64,000 nt of DNA. Origin: Panacagrimonas sp963975245. GTDB taxonomy: Bacteria; Pseudomonadota; Gammaproteobacteria; Nevskiales; Nevskiaceae. Shown here one piece after another: positions 1-8,744 of the stretch. A program made the translations under genes and the position numbers. The notes beneath the pieces were generated by a model. It worked only from the letters and a program-made list of their open reading frames with translations. It was not told the origin of the DNA and did not search any database. Every line of letters starts with the position of its first letter. Positions within the stretch are counted from its first letter, which is position 1. Location of the stretch: assembly GCA_963975245.1 (NCBI GenBank), contig CAXBFJ010000003.1, positions 62,001-126,000 of the forward strand, read 5' to 3'.

Positions 1-20
1 CATTTTGGCTCTACCGTCAT
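1..20 (-). CDS. nirD: NirD, nitrite reductase small subunit (first codons only, runs off the window)
   Basis: An ATG at 20-18 overlaps the TGA stop of nirB (19-17) in an ATGA arrangement and opens a frame reading M-T-V-E-P-K before the window ends. A second ATG at 3-1 lies in another frame. NirD, the Rieske-like small subunit, normally follows nirB directly, so the identity is inferred from position only; there is too little protein to confirm it. Confidence 0.45.
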
Positions 21-2545
21 GACACTTTCTCCGCCGCCAGTTTCTCGTCTTTATTCATCGGACGGATTTGCCCGCGTTCATCGACGAATTGAATGTTCTG
101 GTCCGATTCTTGAGAGTTCACAAAGTGGCGGAAACGCTTCAGCGTTTCAGGCGTATTAATCGCCTTTTTCCATTCGCACTCATAGGTATCGACCAGTTTC
201 TGCATTTCACATTCAAGTTCCGCGCCAATACCCAGCGAGTCTTCGCACACCACCTTCTTGACGTAGTCGATGCCACCTTCGAGGTTTTCCAGCCATACCG
301 AAGTACGCTGCAGTCGATCCCCGGTGCGCACATAGAGCATGAGGAAGCGGTCGATGTAGCGGATCAGGGTTTCGTCATCGATGTCTGATGCCAGCAGGTT
401 GGCGTGACGCGGTTTCATGCCTCCGTTGCCGCCGACATAAAGATTCCAACCTTTCTCGGTTGCAATGACGCCCACATCCTTGCTCTGCGCCTCGGCACAT
501 TCTCGCGTGCAACCGGACACCGCCATCTTCACCTTGTGCGGCGAGCGCATGCCGCGATACCGCTCTTCCACATAAATGGCCATCTTCACCGAGTCCTGCA
601 CGCCGTAGCGGCACCAGGTGCTGCCCACGCAGGACTTCACCGTACGCAGAGCCTTGCCGTAGGCGTGACCCGATTCAAAGCCGGCGTCAATCAACTCTTT
701 CCATATCAATGGCAATTGCTCAACGCGCGCGCCAAAAAGATCGATGCGCTGACCGCCAGTAATCTTGGTGTACAAGCCGTAGCGCTGCGCCACGCTGCCC
801 AGAACCATCAGTTTCTCAGGAGTGATCTCACCACCGGGCACCCGCGGTACGACCGAATAAGTACCGTCTTTTTGCAGATTGGCGAGGTAATAGTCATTGG
901 TGTCCTGCGTGCTTGCCAGCTTGGGCTTGAGGACAAACTCATTTCGCTGCGATGCCAGGATGCTCGCGACTGCGGGCTTGCAGATATCACAGCCTCGTCC
1001 TTTGCCATGCTTGAGCAGCACATCATCGAAGTTGTCGAACTGGCCCACCTTGATCAGATGAAAAAGCTCCTGCCGCGAGTGCTCGAAGTGCTCGCAGATG
1101 TGATTGAGCACCAGTACGCCACTTCGCGTGAGTTCTGCATCCAGCACCTGCTTGACCAACGGCTGGCAACCGCCGCAACTCGTGGCGGCTTTGGTGCACT
1201 TTTTCAAAGCGCCCAGTGAGGTCGCCCCGCCCTTCACTGCGGCACACAAATCACCCTTGGTCACATTATTGCAGGAGCAGATGAGCGCCGATGCCGGTAG
1301 CACATCTACACCCAGACCGACCTTGGAGCCACCTTCGCGGGCCGGCAGAATCAATTCGTCAGGATGCTCGGGAAGCGGAATCTTGTTGAGCGCCATCTGC
1401 AACAGGCTGCCGTAATCCTCGGCTTCACCGACCAGGACGGCCCCAAGCAACGTCGTGTTGTCCTGACTGACAACCAGCTTCTTGTAGTGGCCTGCAACGC
1501 CATCGCTGAAAACATAGGTCAATGCGCCGGGCGTGCTGCCCTGCGCGTCACCGATGCTGGCCACGTCTACCCCGAGCAACTTGAGTTTGGTGGACATGTC
1601 CGCGCCGGTGAATTCCGCCGCGGCCTGACCCAGCAGGTGCTGCGCGCAGATTCGGGCCATGTCGTAGCCCGGTGCCACCAGACCGAAGATGCGTCCTTCC
1701 CACAAGGCACATTCGCCGATGGCGTAGACATCCGGGTCGCTGGTCTGGCAGTAATTATTGACAACGATACCACCACGCTCGCCCATCTTGAGCCCGGACA
1801 ACCGGGCCAGTTCGTCGCGCGGACGGATACCCGCGGAAAAGACGATCATGTCAGTCTCAAGCTGACCGCCATCGGCGAACTTCATGACGTGACGTCCGCC
1901 AATACCGACGCCCGCGCCATCGACGATTTCCAGGGTGTTCTTCTGCGTATGTACCTGCACCCCAAGGGCTTCAATTTTCTTGCGCAAGAGGGCGCCGCCC
2001 ATGTCATCGACCTGCATGGTCATCAGGCGCGGAGCAAACTCGACCACATGCGTCTCCAGGCCCATGTCCTTGAGCGCCTTTGCACACTCCAGGCCGAGCA
2101 GGCCGCCGCCGACAACGACGCCCTTGCGTGACTTGGCGCCCCAGGCCTTCATGGCCTCCAGGTCTTCAATGGTGCGGTAGACCATGCAGCCGCCGCGGTC
2201 GCGTCCCGGCACCGGCGGTACGAAGGGATAAGATCCTGTAGCTAGAACCAGCTTGTCATAGGCAATTTCTTGCCCATCCGCGGTGCTGACTGTCTTGGCA
2301 GCGGTGTCCACCGACACCGCCTTGGTATTGAGCTTGAGATTCAGGTTGGGCTGATCAAAGAATCCCTCGCTGACCAGCGACAGATCCTCTGCCGTCTTGC
2401 CGCTGAAAAACTCGGATAGGTGAACACGGTCATACGCGGCCCGTGGCTCCTCGCAGAGCACCGTGACTTCGATATCGGGCTGGCTCGCAATTTCTTCGAG
2501 CAGCTTTTGACCCACCATGCCGTTTCCGGCAACAACGATTTTCAT
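17..2545 (-). CDS. nirB: NirB, NAD(P)H nitrite reductase large subunit
   Basis: Cytoplasmic assimilatory nitrite reductase that makes ammonium from nitrite with NAD(P)H, FAD, Fe-S and sirohaem. The 842-residue length is normal for the family. The N-terminus has a dinucleotide-binding motif (GNGMVGQ), a second pyridine-nucleotide fold follows near residues 180-210, a BFD-like [2Fe-2S] cysteine set (CSC...CGGC) lies near 418-465, and the sirohaem/4Fe-4S cysteines (CVGSTWC, then CTREC) lie near 635-680. I chose the ATG at 2545 because AGAAGGA lies just upstream and the protein begins MKIVVAGNG; a longer reading has no family match. It sits 14 bp after the NarK-type gene and overlaps the presumed nirD, so the three probably share the sigma-54 promoter at 3988-4003. 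Confidence 0.96.
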   Translation of the reverse strand: MKIVVAGNGMVGQKLLEEIASQPDIEVTVLCEEPRAAYDRVHLSEFFSGKTAEDLSLVSEGFFDQPNLNLKLNTKAVSVDTAAKTVSTADGQEIAYDKLVLATGSYPFVPPVPGRDRGGCMVYRTIEDLEAMKAWGAKSRKGVVVGGGLLGLECAKALKDMGLETHVVEFAPRLMTMQVDDMGGALLRKKIEALGVQVHTQKNTLEIVDGAGVGIGGRHVMKFADGGQLETDMIVFSAGIRPRDELARLSGLKMGERGGIVVNNYCQTSDPDVYAIGECALWEGRIFGLVAPGYDMARICAQHLLGQAAAEFTGADMSTKLKLLGVDVASIGDAQGSTPGALTYVFSDGVAGHYKKLVVSQDNTTLLGAVLVGEAEDYGSLLQMALNKIPLPEHPDELILPAREGGSKVGLGVDVLPASALICSCNNVTKGDLCAAVKGGATSLGALKKCTKAATSCGGCQPLVKQVLDAELTRSGVLVLNHICEHFEHSRQELFHLIKVGQFDNFDDVLLKHGKGRGCDICKPAVASILASQRNEFVLKPKLASTQDTNDYYLANLQKDGTYSVVPRVPGGEITPEKLMVLGSVAQRYGLYTKITGGQRIDLFGARVEQLPLIWKELIDAGFESGHAYGKALRTVKSCVGSTWCRYGVQDSVKMAIYVEERYRGMRSPHKVKMAVSGCTRECAEAQSKDVGVIATEKGWNLYVGGNGGMKPRHANLLASDIDDETLIRYIDRFLMLYVRTGDRLQRTSVWLENLEGGIDYVKKVVCEDSLGIGAELECEMQKLVDTYECEWKKAINTPETLKRFRHFVNSQESDQNIQFVDERGQIRPMNKDEKLAAEKVS

Positions 2546-2559
2546 TTTGATTTTCCTTC

Positions 2560-3900
2560 TTAAGCGAGTGCACTGCGCTGTTGAACCGCTTCCTCGTAGA
2601 GGGCTTGTTCGCGGCTCTTGTGCTCTGGAGAAAAGCGAACAGCTATCGCGCAGACGGCGGTTACACAAACGGCCGTGCCGAGAATCAGCAAGGTCTGCTG
2701 GGTGTCGCCGGTACCCTTCATCAGGAACCCGGCGGCGACGGCGCCGACGTTTCCGCCAGCACCGATAATTCCGGCAACACCGCCTAGGGCCTTGTGGTCA
2801 ATGAACGGCACCAGGGCATAGGTCGCCCCGCAAGCCATGTGCGTGAACAGACCAAAAGTGATCATGGCGAAGATGGCCGTTGTCACGCCCGGTGCCTGTG
2901 CGAACCACAGCAAGCCAAGGCCTTCGCCAAGAATCAGCACAAACAACAAACCGGTACGCCCATCCAGACCCTTGGATTTCGCGACCCGGTCAGAAACCAT
3001 TCCGCCAAGTGCACGCGCAAACAGAGCGAGCAAGCCAAACGATCCTGCCGCCATGCCCGCCTGGGCAATGCTCAGATCAAAATATTCCACGTAGTGCAGC
3101 GCGGCCATGTTGTGAATGAAAATTTCCACGCCAAAGCAGGCCGCGTAGGTCATGAACAGCATCCAGACGCGGTAGTTGGAGCAGGCCTGCTTGAAACTGG
3201 ACCAGCCTGCCTTCTTGCCGTTGTCCGGCATCAGGCCGGTTGCGCGCAAAGTAGAAAAATTGCCTGCAGGACAGTCCTGTGTGTAGCGCCAGTACAGCAG
3301 ACCCATGATCACCATCAGGACGCCGGGGACCAGCAGCGCGATCCGCCATCCGGCTGAATGCTCCACCCCCAGAAAAAGCAGCGCAGCCAGTAGCAGCGGC
3401 ATGAGCGCCTGCGCCGCACCGCCTCCGGCGTTACCCCAACCCGCCGAAGCAGCGTTGGCGGTGCCGACCACATTGGGCGCGAACATCACCGAGGTGTGGT
3501 ACTGGGTAATTACAAAACTGGCACCCACCGCACCGATAAGAAGCCGAAAGAACAGAAAGCTTTCGTAGCTCTGACTGAAGGCCACGCCAAAAACAGGAAT
3601 CGCGCCAATCAGCAACAAACCGGTGTAAGCCTTGCGTGGTCCGATGCGATCGCACAGTGGACCGATGATGAGCCGCACCAGGATGGTGATGGCGACCGCC
3701 GCAATATTAATGTTGGCGACTTGATTCATGCTCAGTCCCAACTCGCCCTTGATCAGGGGCATGAGCGGGGCGCAGGCGAACCAGGCAAAGAAGCTGATGA
3801 AAAAGGCCATCCACGTGAGATGGAATGCGCGCATCTGCGGCGTGGACAAGCTGTTGAGCTTGATGCTCGTGGCCTTGGCGAGGGGTTCGGCGACAGACAT
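2560..3900 (-). CDS. NarK/NasA-type nitrate or nitrite transporter (MFS)
   Basis: A 446-residue major facilitator with about 12 hydrophobic segments. The nitrate-porter signature, glycine-rich GAGGNVGA near residues 370-390, is present, and an earlier glycine/alanine-rich segment (GWGNAGGGAAQ) matches the first nitrate motif. It should import nitrate and/or nitrite across the inner membrane for NirBD just downstream. Start: ATG at 3900 preceded by GGAG at 7-nt spacing; a longer reading to 3951 would run through the leader hairpins and is unlikely. With an ABC nitrate importer in the same region, the cell has two uptake routes, or this carrier mainly handles nitrite. Its leader (3926-3975) has paired ANTAR-type hairpins but no terminator. 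Confidence 0.9.
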   Translation of the reverse strand: MSVAEPLAKATSIKLNSLSTPQMRAFHLTWMAFFISFFAWFACAPLMPLIKGELGLSMNQVANINIAAVAITILVRLIIGPLCDRIGPRKAYTGLLLIGAIPVFGVAFSQSYESFLFFRLLIGAVGASFVITQYHTSVMFAPNVVGTANAASAGWGNAGGGAAQALMPLLLAALLFLGVEHSAGWRIALLVPGVLMVIMGLLYWRYTQDCPAGNFSTLRATGLMPDNGKKAGWSSFKQACSNYRVWMLFMTYAACFGVEIFIHNMAALHYVEYFDLSIAQAGMAAGSFGLLALFARALGGMVSDRVAKSKGLDGRTGLLFVLILGEGLGLLWFAQAPGVTTAIFAMITFGLFTHMACGATYALVPFIDHKALGGVAGIIGAGGNVGAVAAGFLMKGTGDTQQTLLILGTAVCVTAVCAIAVRFSPEHKSREQALYEEAVQQRSALA

Positions 3901-3925
3901 GGACAACTCCGTGTGGTGAAGGTCG

Positions 3926-3975
3926 CGTCCGTCATTGGACGTGAATATCAACTCACGTGATCGCCGTTAACCACG
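3926..3975 (-). promoter_or_regulatory. ANTAR (NasT-type) dual-hairpin leader of narK-nirBD, no terminator
   Basis: On the minus strand P1 is CGTGGTT-AACGGC-GATCACG (3975-3956) and P2 is CGTCC-AATGAC-GGACG (3941-3926). Both loops are hexanucleotides with A at 1 and G at 4, the pattern recognised by ANTAR proteins. P1 starts almost at the transcription start predicted from the sigma-54 site. No U-tract terminator follows. Instead GGACG of P2 can pair with TGTCC abutting the ATG, enclosing the GGAG ribosome site, so P2 and that alternative fold exclude each other. Motif seen; translational role inferred. Confidence 0.65.
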
Positions 3976-3987
3976 CCCAGGTGCTAT

Positions 3988-4003
3988 TGCAATGTGCGTG
4001 CCG
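3988..4003 (-). promoter_or_regulatory. Sigma-54 (-24/-12) promoter for narK-nirBD
   Basis: The minus strand reads CGGCACG-CACA-TTGCA; GG and GC are 10 nt apart as RpoN needs, and only the first base departs from TGGCACG-N4-TTGCW. It lies about 88-103 bp upstream of the NarK start in the 227-bp gap after the ATPase gene. The rest of that gap (4004-4127) is GC-rich with short hairpins, for example 4063-4081, but no U-tract. Confidence 0.7.
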
Positions 4004-4127
4004 GGTTGGAAACGGCGGATATCAGGGGAGCCTGCACTACTTGCGCGCAGGGCCATGCCCGCACGCACCCCGGTGGTGCGCGCTGCGCAGGCGGCCTGAA
4101 TCTCCTAGTCCGCGGATGCGGAGCAGT

Positions 4128-5885
4128 TCAATGCTTGTCGCAGTCGGCGAGAAACTGAATCAGCTCTTCACGCAGACGGTAGTAGTCAGGATGCTCCAAC
4201 AGGGCCTTGCGGGTACGTGGCCGTGGCAAATCAATATCCAGAACTTTGCCGACCTTTGCATTGGGTCCGTTGGTCATCATCACCACGCGATCCGCGAGCA
4301 GAATGGCTTCATCCACATCATGGGTCACCATAATGGCGGTGAGTTGGGTCTTGGCCCAGACATCCATCAGCACTTCCTGCAGATCCCATCGCGTCAGCGA
4401 GTCCAGCATGCCGAAGGGCTCATCGAGCAACAGCATTTTGGGTTGCAGTGCAAATGCACGGGCAATGCCTACACGCTGCTTCATGCCATTGGAAAGCTCA
4501 GAGGCCTTCTTGCCCAGCGAATCTGAGAGCCCGACCCGCCCCAGGAAGTGCTCCGCAATTTCGCTGCGCTCAGCCTTGGGGATATGCGGAAAGACCTGAT
4601 TGACGCCGAGCATCACATTGTCTTTTGCGCTGAGCCAGGGCACGAGGCTTGGCGCCTGAAAAACGATGCCTCTGTCTGGCCCGGCGCCATCGATCTCGCG
4701 CCCATCCAGCACGATCACGCCTTCGCTGATGTCGTTAAGCCCCGCCATCATGGTTAGCACGGTCGATTTACCGCAGCCCGAGTGCCCGATGATGGAGACA
4801 AACTCGCCCTGCTTGATCTTCAGATCAAAGCCATCGACAACCGTTGTCGGGCCCTTCTTTGAAGGATAAATCTTCGAAACCTGCGAGAACTCCACATAAC
4901 GATGCGGCTGGGTGGGCGCTCGCTGCTTTTGCTTCTTGAGCGCGGCAGGATGTTCGTCGCTGGTGTTAGGCGTTTGCGGGCGCAGTTCCACCACCTTGCT
5001 CGAACCCCCACCGCTGGCTCGCTGCCCGGCCTCAATCAGGTACTGCGTGATCTGTTTGCGCAGCGTGATGAATGCTCGATCATGATTGATTGCGCCTCGA
5101 TCACGTGGCCGATCAAGGTCCACCACAAACTCGGGCCCGAATGACGCCCCCGCGCCCTTGCCGCCGGGATCCAGCGGAATGACACGGTCGGCCATCAACA
5201 GGGCCTCGTCCACATCGTTGGTAATCAGTACGCAGGTCTTTTTCTCGCGCCCCCAGATATCGACAATCTCATCCTGCAACTTGGCACGGGTCAGTGCATC
5301 CAGGGCGGAAAGCGGCTCGTCGAGCAGCAGCACCTGCGGATCAGCAGCCAGCGATCGCGCCACCGAAACGCGTTGACGCATCCCACCGGAAAGCTCCGAG
5401 GGCCTCTTGCCCATTGCCGGGGTCAGACCCACCATGGCGATGTACCGCTCGACCCGCTCCCGGCGCTCCGCTTTGGACAGATGTGCGAAAACCTGATCAA
5501 CCGACAGCGCAACATTCTCGCGCACGGTCATCCACGGCATCAGCGAGTAGCTCTGGAACACGACACCGCGATCTGGTCCGGGCCCAGTAACCGGCTGCCC
5601 CTTGAGTAGCACCTGCCCTGCGTCGGCCGATATCAGCCCGGCCATCAGTGAAATCAAGGTGGTCTTGCCGCTACCCGAAAAGCCGACGATGGCGACAAAC
5701 TCGTTTTCACGAATGGACAGATCAATACCCTTGAGCACCTGTGTCAACTGCGAACCAGACCCATAGGCCTTGTCGACGCCGCGCAGCTCCATGCATACAT
5801 CATGCTCCTGCTGCTCGTGGGCGGACACCGAAGAAGATGCGGGACCCTGCTGATTCAGGTTGTCACGAATTGGATTGATCATCAT
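4128..5885 (-). CDS. Double-ATPase subunit of the nitrate ABC importer (NrtC/NrtD-like fusion)
   Basis: A 585-residue protein with two complete ABC ATPase domains. Domain 1 has Walker A GFSGSGKTT near residue 68, signature LSGGMRQR and Walker B LLLDEPLSALD. Domain 2 has Walker A GHSGCGKST near 370, signature LSNGMKQR (N for the first G) and LLLDEPFGMLD. A charged linker near 270-330 joins them. Cyanobacterial NrtC carries a C-terminal nitrate-binding domain and NrtD is separate; here the two ATPases are one chain with no binding domain. It powers nitrate import through NrtB. The start overlaps the nrtB stop by one base (TGATG), so they are co-translated. Confidence 0.9.
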   Translation of the reverse strand: MMINPIRDNLNQQGPASSSVSAHEQQEHDVCMELRGVDKAYGSGSQLTQVLKGIDLSIRENEFVAIVGFSGSGKTTLISLMAGLISADAGQVLLKGQPVTGPGPDRGVVFQSYSLMPWMTVRENVALSVDQVFAHLSKAERRERVERYIAMVGLTPAMGKRPSELSGGMRQRVSVARSLAADPQVLLLDEPLSALDALTRAKLQDEIVDIWGREKKTCVLITNDVDEALLMADRVIPLDPGGKGAGASFGPEFVVDLDRPRDRGAINHDRAFITLRKQITQYLIEAGQRASGGGSSKVVELRPQTPNTSDEHPAALKKQKQRAPTQPHRYVEFSQVSKIYPSKKGPTTVVDGFDLKIKQGEFVSIIGHSGCGKSTVLTMMAGLNDISEGVIVLDGREIDGAGPDRGIVFQAPSLVPWLSAKDNVMLGVNQVFPHIPKAERSEIAEHFLGRVGLSDSLGKKASELSNGMKQRVGIARAFALQPKMLLLDEPFGMLDSLTRWDLQEVLMDVWAKTQLTAIMVTHDVDEAILLADRVVMMTNGPNAKVGKVLDIDLPRPRTRKALLEHPDYYRLREELIQFLADCDKH

Positions 5886-6901
5886 CAGCTCACCGGTTCG
5901 CCGAAACTGGCCAGCTGTTGCAGAGTGGCCATGATTCGATCCAGCAGGAAGCCGATAACGCCGATGGTGAATACCGCCACCATGATGCGTGCGAGCGACT
6001 CGCTGCTGCCGTTCTGGAACTCATCCCAGACAAATTTTCCGAGGCCGGGATTCTGCGCGAGCATTTCGGCCGCAATCAGCACCATCCAGCCCACGCCCAG
6101 CGACAACCGTAACCCGGTAAAGATCAGTTTCAGTGAAGATGGCAGCACGATCTTTCGCACCTTGGCGAACCACGAGAGCTTGAGCACGCGCGACACATTG
6201 ATCAGATCCTTGTCGACCGATGCCACACCCACTGCGGTATTCATCAGCGTGGGCCACAGCGAACACAGCGTCACCGTGATTGCTGAGATCAAGAAAGATT
6301 TTTCAAACATGGGATCAGCGCTTACGTAAACGGCACTGACAACGAGCGTGACGATGGGCAGCCAGGCCAGCGGCGATACCGGCTTGAACAGCTGAATCAT
6401 CGGGTTCAAGGCTGTTTGCACCGCACCCGATAAACCACAGACAACACCAAGGGGCACCGCCACCAGAGTGGCCAGCAGAAAGCCGGTAAACACGGTCACC
6501 AGGCTGGTCTTGATCTGGTCCCAATACGTGGGCTTGCCGGTCCAGGGCCGAATGCGCACCTGGGCATCAGGGTTGGCCGCGAGCTTCGCTGCATTGCGCT
6601 CTTCCTGTCGTTCGTAAAAGGCCTGCGCCTTGGCTCTTTCACGTTGGTGTTCATCTACAAGTCCGCCTGCCGCCTGCCAGACCGCGACAGGCCCGGGCAG
6701 TTCTCCCAGACTGGTCTGGACCGACTTGGCCAGTCCGCCCCATAGAAGAATGAAACAAACGAAGGCGACAATCGGTACGCCGATCTTGTAGAGAATTTCG
6801 CGCAGCTGTTCCCGCGGATCTTCCCCGGCCGCCAGCCGCACCATCGGTACAAACCAGGTCAGACCTGATTTCGTGAGGATATTGACGGTTTGATTGAGCA
6901 T
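5885..6901 (-). CDS. nrtB: Nitrate ABC transporter permease NrtB
   Basis: A 338-residue inner-membrane permease of the nitrate/sulfonate/taurine family. There is one N-terminal membrane segment near residues 35-55, then a long soluble insert, then the BPD permease core with a cytoplasmic EAA-like loop followed by LKLIFTGLRLSLGVGW. The C-terminal half closely resembles NrtB proteins. I chose ATG 6901, which has AAGGGA 8 nt upstream, over a longer 6946 start with no ribosome site. It is 113 bp after nrtA and overlaps the ATPase gene by one base. Confidence 0.9.
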   Translation of the reverse strand: MLNQTVNILTKSGLTWFVPMVRLAAGEDPREQLREILYKIGVPIVAFVCFILLWGGLAKSVQTSLGELPGPVAVWQAAGGLVDEHQRERAKAQAFYERQEERNAAKLAANPDAQVRIRPWTGKPTYWDQIKTSLVTVFTGFLLATLVAVPLGVVCGLSGAVQTALNPMIQLFKPVSPLAWLPIVTLVVSAVYVSADPMFEKSFLISAITVTLCSLWPTLMNTAVGVASVDKDLINVSRVLKLSWFAKVRKIVLPSSLKLIFTGLRLSLGVGWMVLIAAEMLAQNPGLGKFVWDEFQNGSSESLARIMVAVFTIGVIGFLLDRIMATLQQLASFGEPVS

Positions 6902-7014
6902 TTTTTTATCCCTTTGAAAGAGGCATCTATCTGCATCGGGGGGCAAAGATTCAGCTGCGGCCCTGAGCCTGGCCAGAACCCAGCAAGAATCCCGCCCTCC
7001 CGTGACAAGGCAGA

Positions 7015-8454
7015 TCAGGGCTTTTCATCACCCTTGAGGCCGATCGTGAGCGACTTCAGATAGTCGTTAGGCTTGCTGCCGTCGTAGGTGACCTCGTCAA
7101 GAAACTCGGAGGTGGCAGGCTTGAACCCGGACTCGCTGTCGAAATCCGGAAAATCCGAGGCCTTCATCTTGCCCTCTTCAATCAGGGCCTTTGCCGCCGC
7201 GGCGTACAGGTCAGGGCGATACACCTTCTTCGCGGTTTCCATGTACCAGCTGTCGGGCTTAGCTTCTGCAATCTGCCCCCAGCGACGCATCTGGGTCAGG
7301 TACCAGATTGCATCCGAGTAATACGGATAGGTCGCGTTGTAGCGGAAGAACACATTGAAGTCAGGCACGGGTCGCGTATCGCCTTTCTCATACTCAAAGG
7401 TGCCGGTCATGCTGTTGGCAATTACCTTTTCATCAGCGCCCACATAGGCCGGCCTCGACAGAATCTCGACAGCTTCACCGCGATTGGCGTTGTTGTTCTC
7501 ATCCAGCCAATACGCGGCCCGGATCATCGCCTTGGTCATCGCCAAAGTCGTGTTCGGGTACTTCTGCGCAAAATCTTCCCGAATGCCGAACACCTTCTCC
7601 GGATTGTTTTTCCAGATTTCATAATCGGTAATCACCGGCACGCCGATGCCCTTGAAGACCGCCTGCTGGTTCCATGGCTCGCCAACGCAATAGCCATAAA
7701 TGGTGCCTGCCTCCATGGTGGACGGCATCTGCGGTGGTGGCGTGACGGAGAGCAGCGCATCGGCTTTCACCTGCCCTGCAACATCGCCATTGACCGGATC
7801 GTAATAGCCTGGATGGATGCCGCCAGCGGCCAGCCAATAGCGCAGCTCATAGTTGTGCGTGGAGACCGGGAAAACCATTCCCAGCTTGAACGGCTTTCCC
7901 TGTGCCTTGTATTCGTCTACTACCGGCTTGAGATAATCCGCCTTGATGGGATGAACGGGCTTGCCATCTTTCATCGGCACGTGCTTTTTCATCTGTTCCC
8001 AGACCGCATTGGAAACCGTGATGCCGTTGCCGTTCAGATCCATGGAAAACGGCGTGATGATATCCGCCTTGGTCCCGAAGCCAATGGTTGCTGCCAAAGG
8101 CTGGCCTGCCAGCATGTGCGCGCCGTCCAGCTCTCCCGAGATCACCCGATCGAGCAGCACTTTCCAGTTGGCCTGAGCCTCCAGCGTGACAAACAGACCT
8201 TCATCCTCGAAGTACTGCTTTTCATAGGCGATCGCCAGTGGCGCCATGTCGGTAAGCTTGATGAATCCAAACTTGAGCTCTGCCTTTTCCGGCTCCAGCG
8301 ATTTGATCTTGGGTGCAGGCAAGTCCGTACTCACCGAAGACGTTTCCGGCGTCTTGCTCTCGCCGCAAGCTGCCATGCCCAGGGCAAGCAGTGACACCAG
8401 CAATGAAGCACCGAAGCGTGACTTTTTGCTGATTGATTCCCTTTGCGTATTCAT
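7015..8454 (-). CDS. nrtA: Nitrate-binding lipoprotein NrtA
   Basis: A 479-residue extracytoplasmic nitrate-binding protein that feeds NrtB and the double ATPase. The N-terminus has KKSR, a hydrophobic stretch and a lipobox (GMAAC), so it should be lipid-anchored. The mature part matches the NrtA/NasF fold: FGFIKLTDMAPLAIAYE near the start, VFPVSTHNYELRYWLAAGGI in the middle and YCVGEPWNQQAV in the ligand-pocket region. ATG 8454 has GAGGA 5 nt upstream. A NasT-type leader with terminator and a sigma-54 site precede it, so expression should need both nitrogen limitation and nitrate. It resembles the NasS sensors, which lack the export signal. Confidence 0.94.
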   Translation of the reverse strand: MNTQRESISKKSRFGASLLVSLLALGMAACGESKTPETSSVSTDLPAPKIKSLEPEKAELKFGFIKLTDMAPLAIAYEKQYFEDEGLFVTLEAQANWKVLLDRVISGELDGAHMLAGQPLAATIGFGTKADIITPFSMDLNGNGITVSNAVWEQMKKHVPMKDGKPVHPIKADYLKPVVDEYKAQGKPFKLGMVFPVSTHNYELRYWLAAGGIHPGYYDPVNGDVAGQVKADALLSVTPPPQMPSTMEAGTIYGYCVGEPWNQQAVFKGIGVPVITDYEIWKNNPEKVFGIREDFAQKYPNTTLAMTKAMIRAAYWLDENNNANRGEAVEILSRPAYVGADEKVIANSMTGTFEYEKGDTRPVPDFNVFFRYNATYPYYSDAIWYLTQMRRWGQIAEAKPDSWYMETAKKVYRPDLYAAAAKALIEEGKMKASDFPDFDSESGFKPATSEFLDEVTYDGSKPNDYLKSLTIGLKGDEKP

Positions 8455-8473
8455 CGTGTCCTCACAATTTTCG

Positions 8474-8520
8474 AAAAAAAAGGCGTCCACACGTGATCGT
8501 TCAGATCACGCATGGACGCC
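8474..8520 (-). terminator. Intrinsic terminator in the nrtA leader
   Basis: GGCGTCCA pairs with TGGACGCC and an inner CGTGATC/GATCACG stem continues it. Eight T follow (8481-8474). It lies only about 20 nt before the nrtA start, with only the ribosome site between, so it should stop transcription unless P2 forms. Confidence 0.85.
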
Positions 8521-8583
8521 ATTGCCCGTAGTCACTTGTGTGTGACCGCGTTATCAGATTTTCAGAGTGGCCATCATTGGCCA
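8474..8583 (-). promoter_or_regulatory. ANTAR antitermination leader of nrtA
   Basis: Read on the minus strand: P1 TGGCC-AATGAT-GGCCA (8583-8568), P2 GGGC-AATGGC-GTCC (8527-8514), both with A1/G4 hexaloops. The GTCC arm of P2 is also the 5' arm of the terminator hairpin at 8520-8482, so P2 and terminator exclude each other, as in NasR/NasT antitermination. A further hairpin with loop ACACAA (8546-8529) lies between P1 and P2 and does not fit A1/G4. Confidence 0.8.
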
Positions 8584-8647
8584 TGTCCCTACCGCTACCA
8601 CACCCAGCATTGACAAACTTGGTGCAAATCACGCTTTCAAGTCTTGG

Positions 8648-8663
8648 AGCACAGAGCGTGCCA
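8648..8663 (-). promoter_or_regulatory. Sigma-54 promoter for nrtA
   Basis: Minus strand TGGCACG-CTCT-GTGCT: perfect -24 element and correct GG-N10-GC spacing, one mismatch in -12. About 75 bp upstream (8740-8724) the minus strand reads TGCACC-N5-GGGGCG, a partial match to the NtrC site TGCACC-N5-GGTGCA. Confidence 0.7.
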
Positions 8664-8744
8664 GCGATCATGAGCATGCAGAAGCACAAGATGCTCACCA
8701 CATCGCACCGCGTTGGCACGTCGCGCCCCTTGCTGGTGCAGGTC

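Noticed and set aside
404..1219. A 271-codon open frame opposite nirB
   Set aside because: It is antisense to clear nirB motifs and has no signal of its own; long antisense frames are expected in GC-rich genes.
4063..4081. Hairpin ACGCACC/GGTGCGC as a NasT target or terminator of the nrt operon
   Set aside because: The loop is 5 nt and no U-tract follows on the minus strand.
8529..8546. Hairpin GGTCAC-ACACAA-GTGACT as P1 of the nrtA leader
   Set aside because: Position 4 of its loop is C. The hairpin TGGCC-AATGAT-GGCCA just upstream fits A1/G4 and is the better P1.
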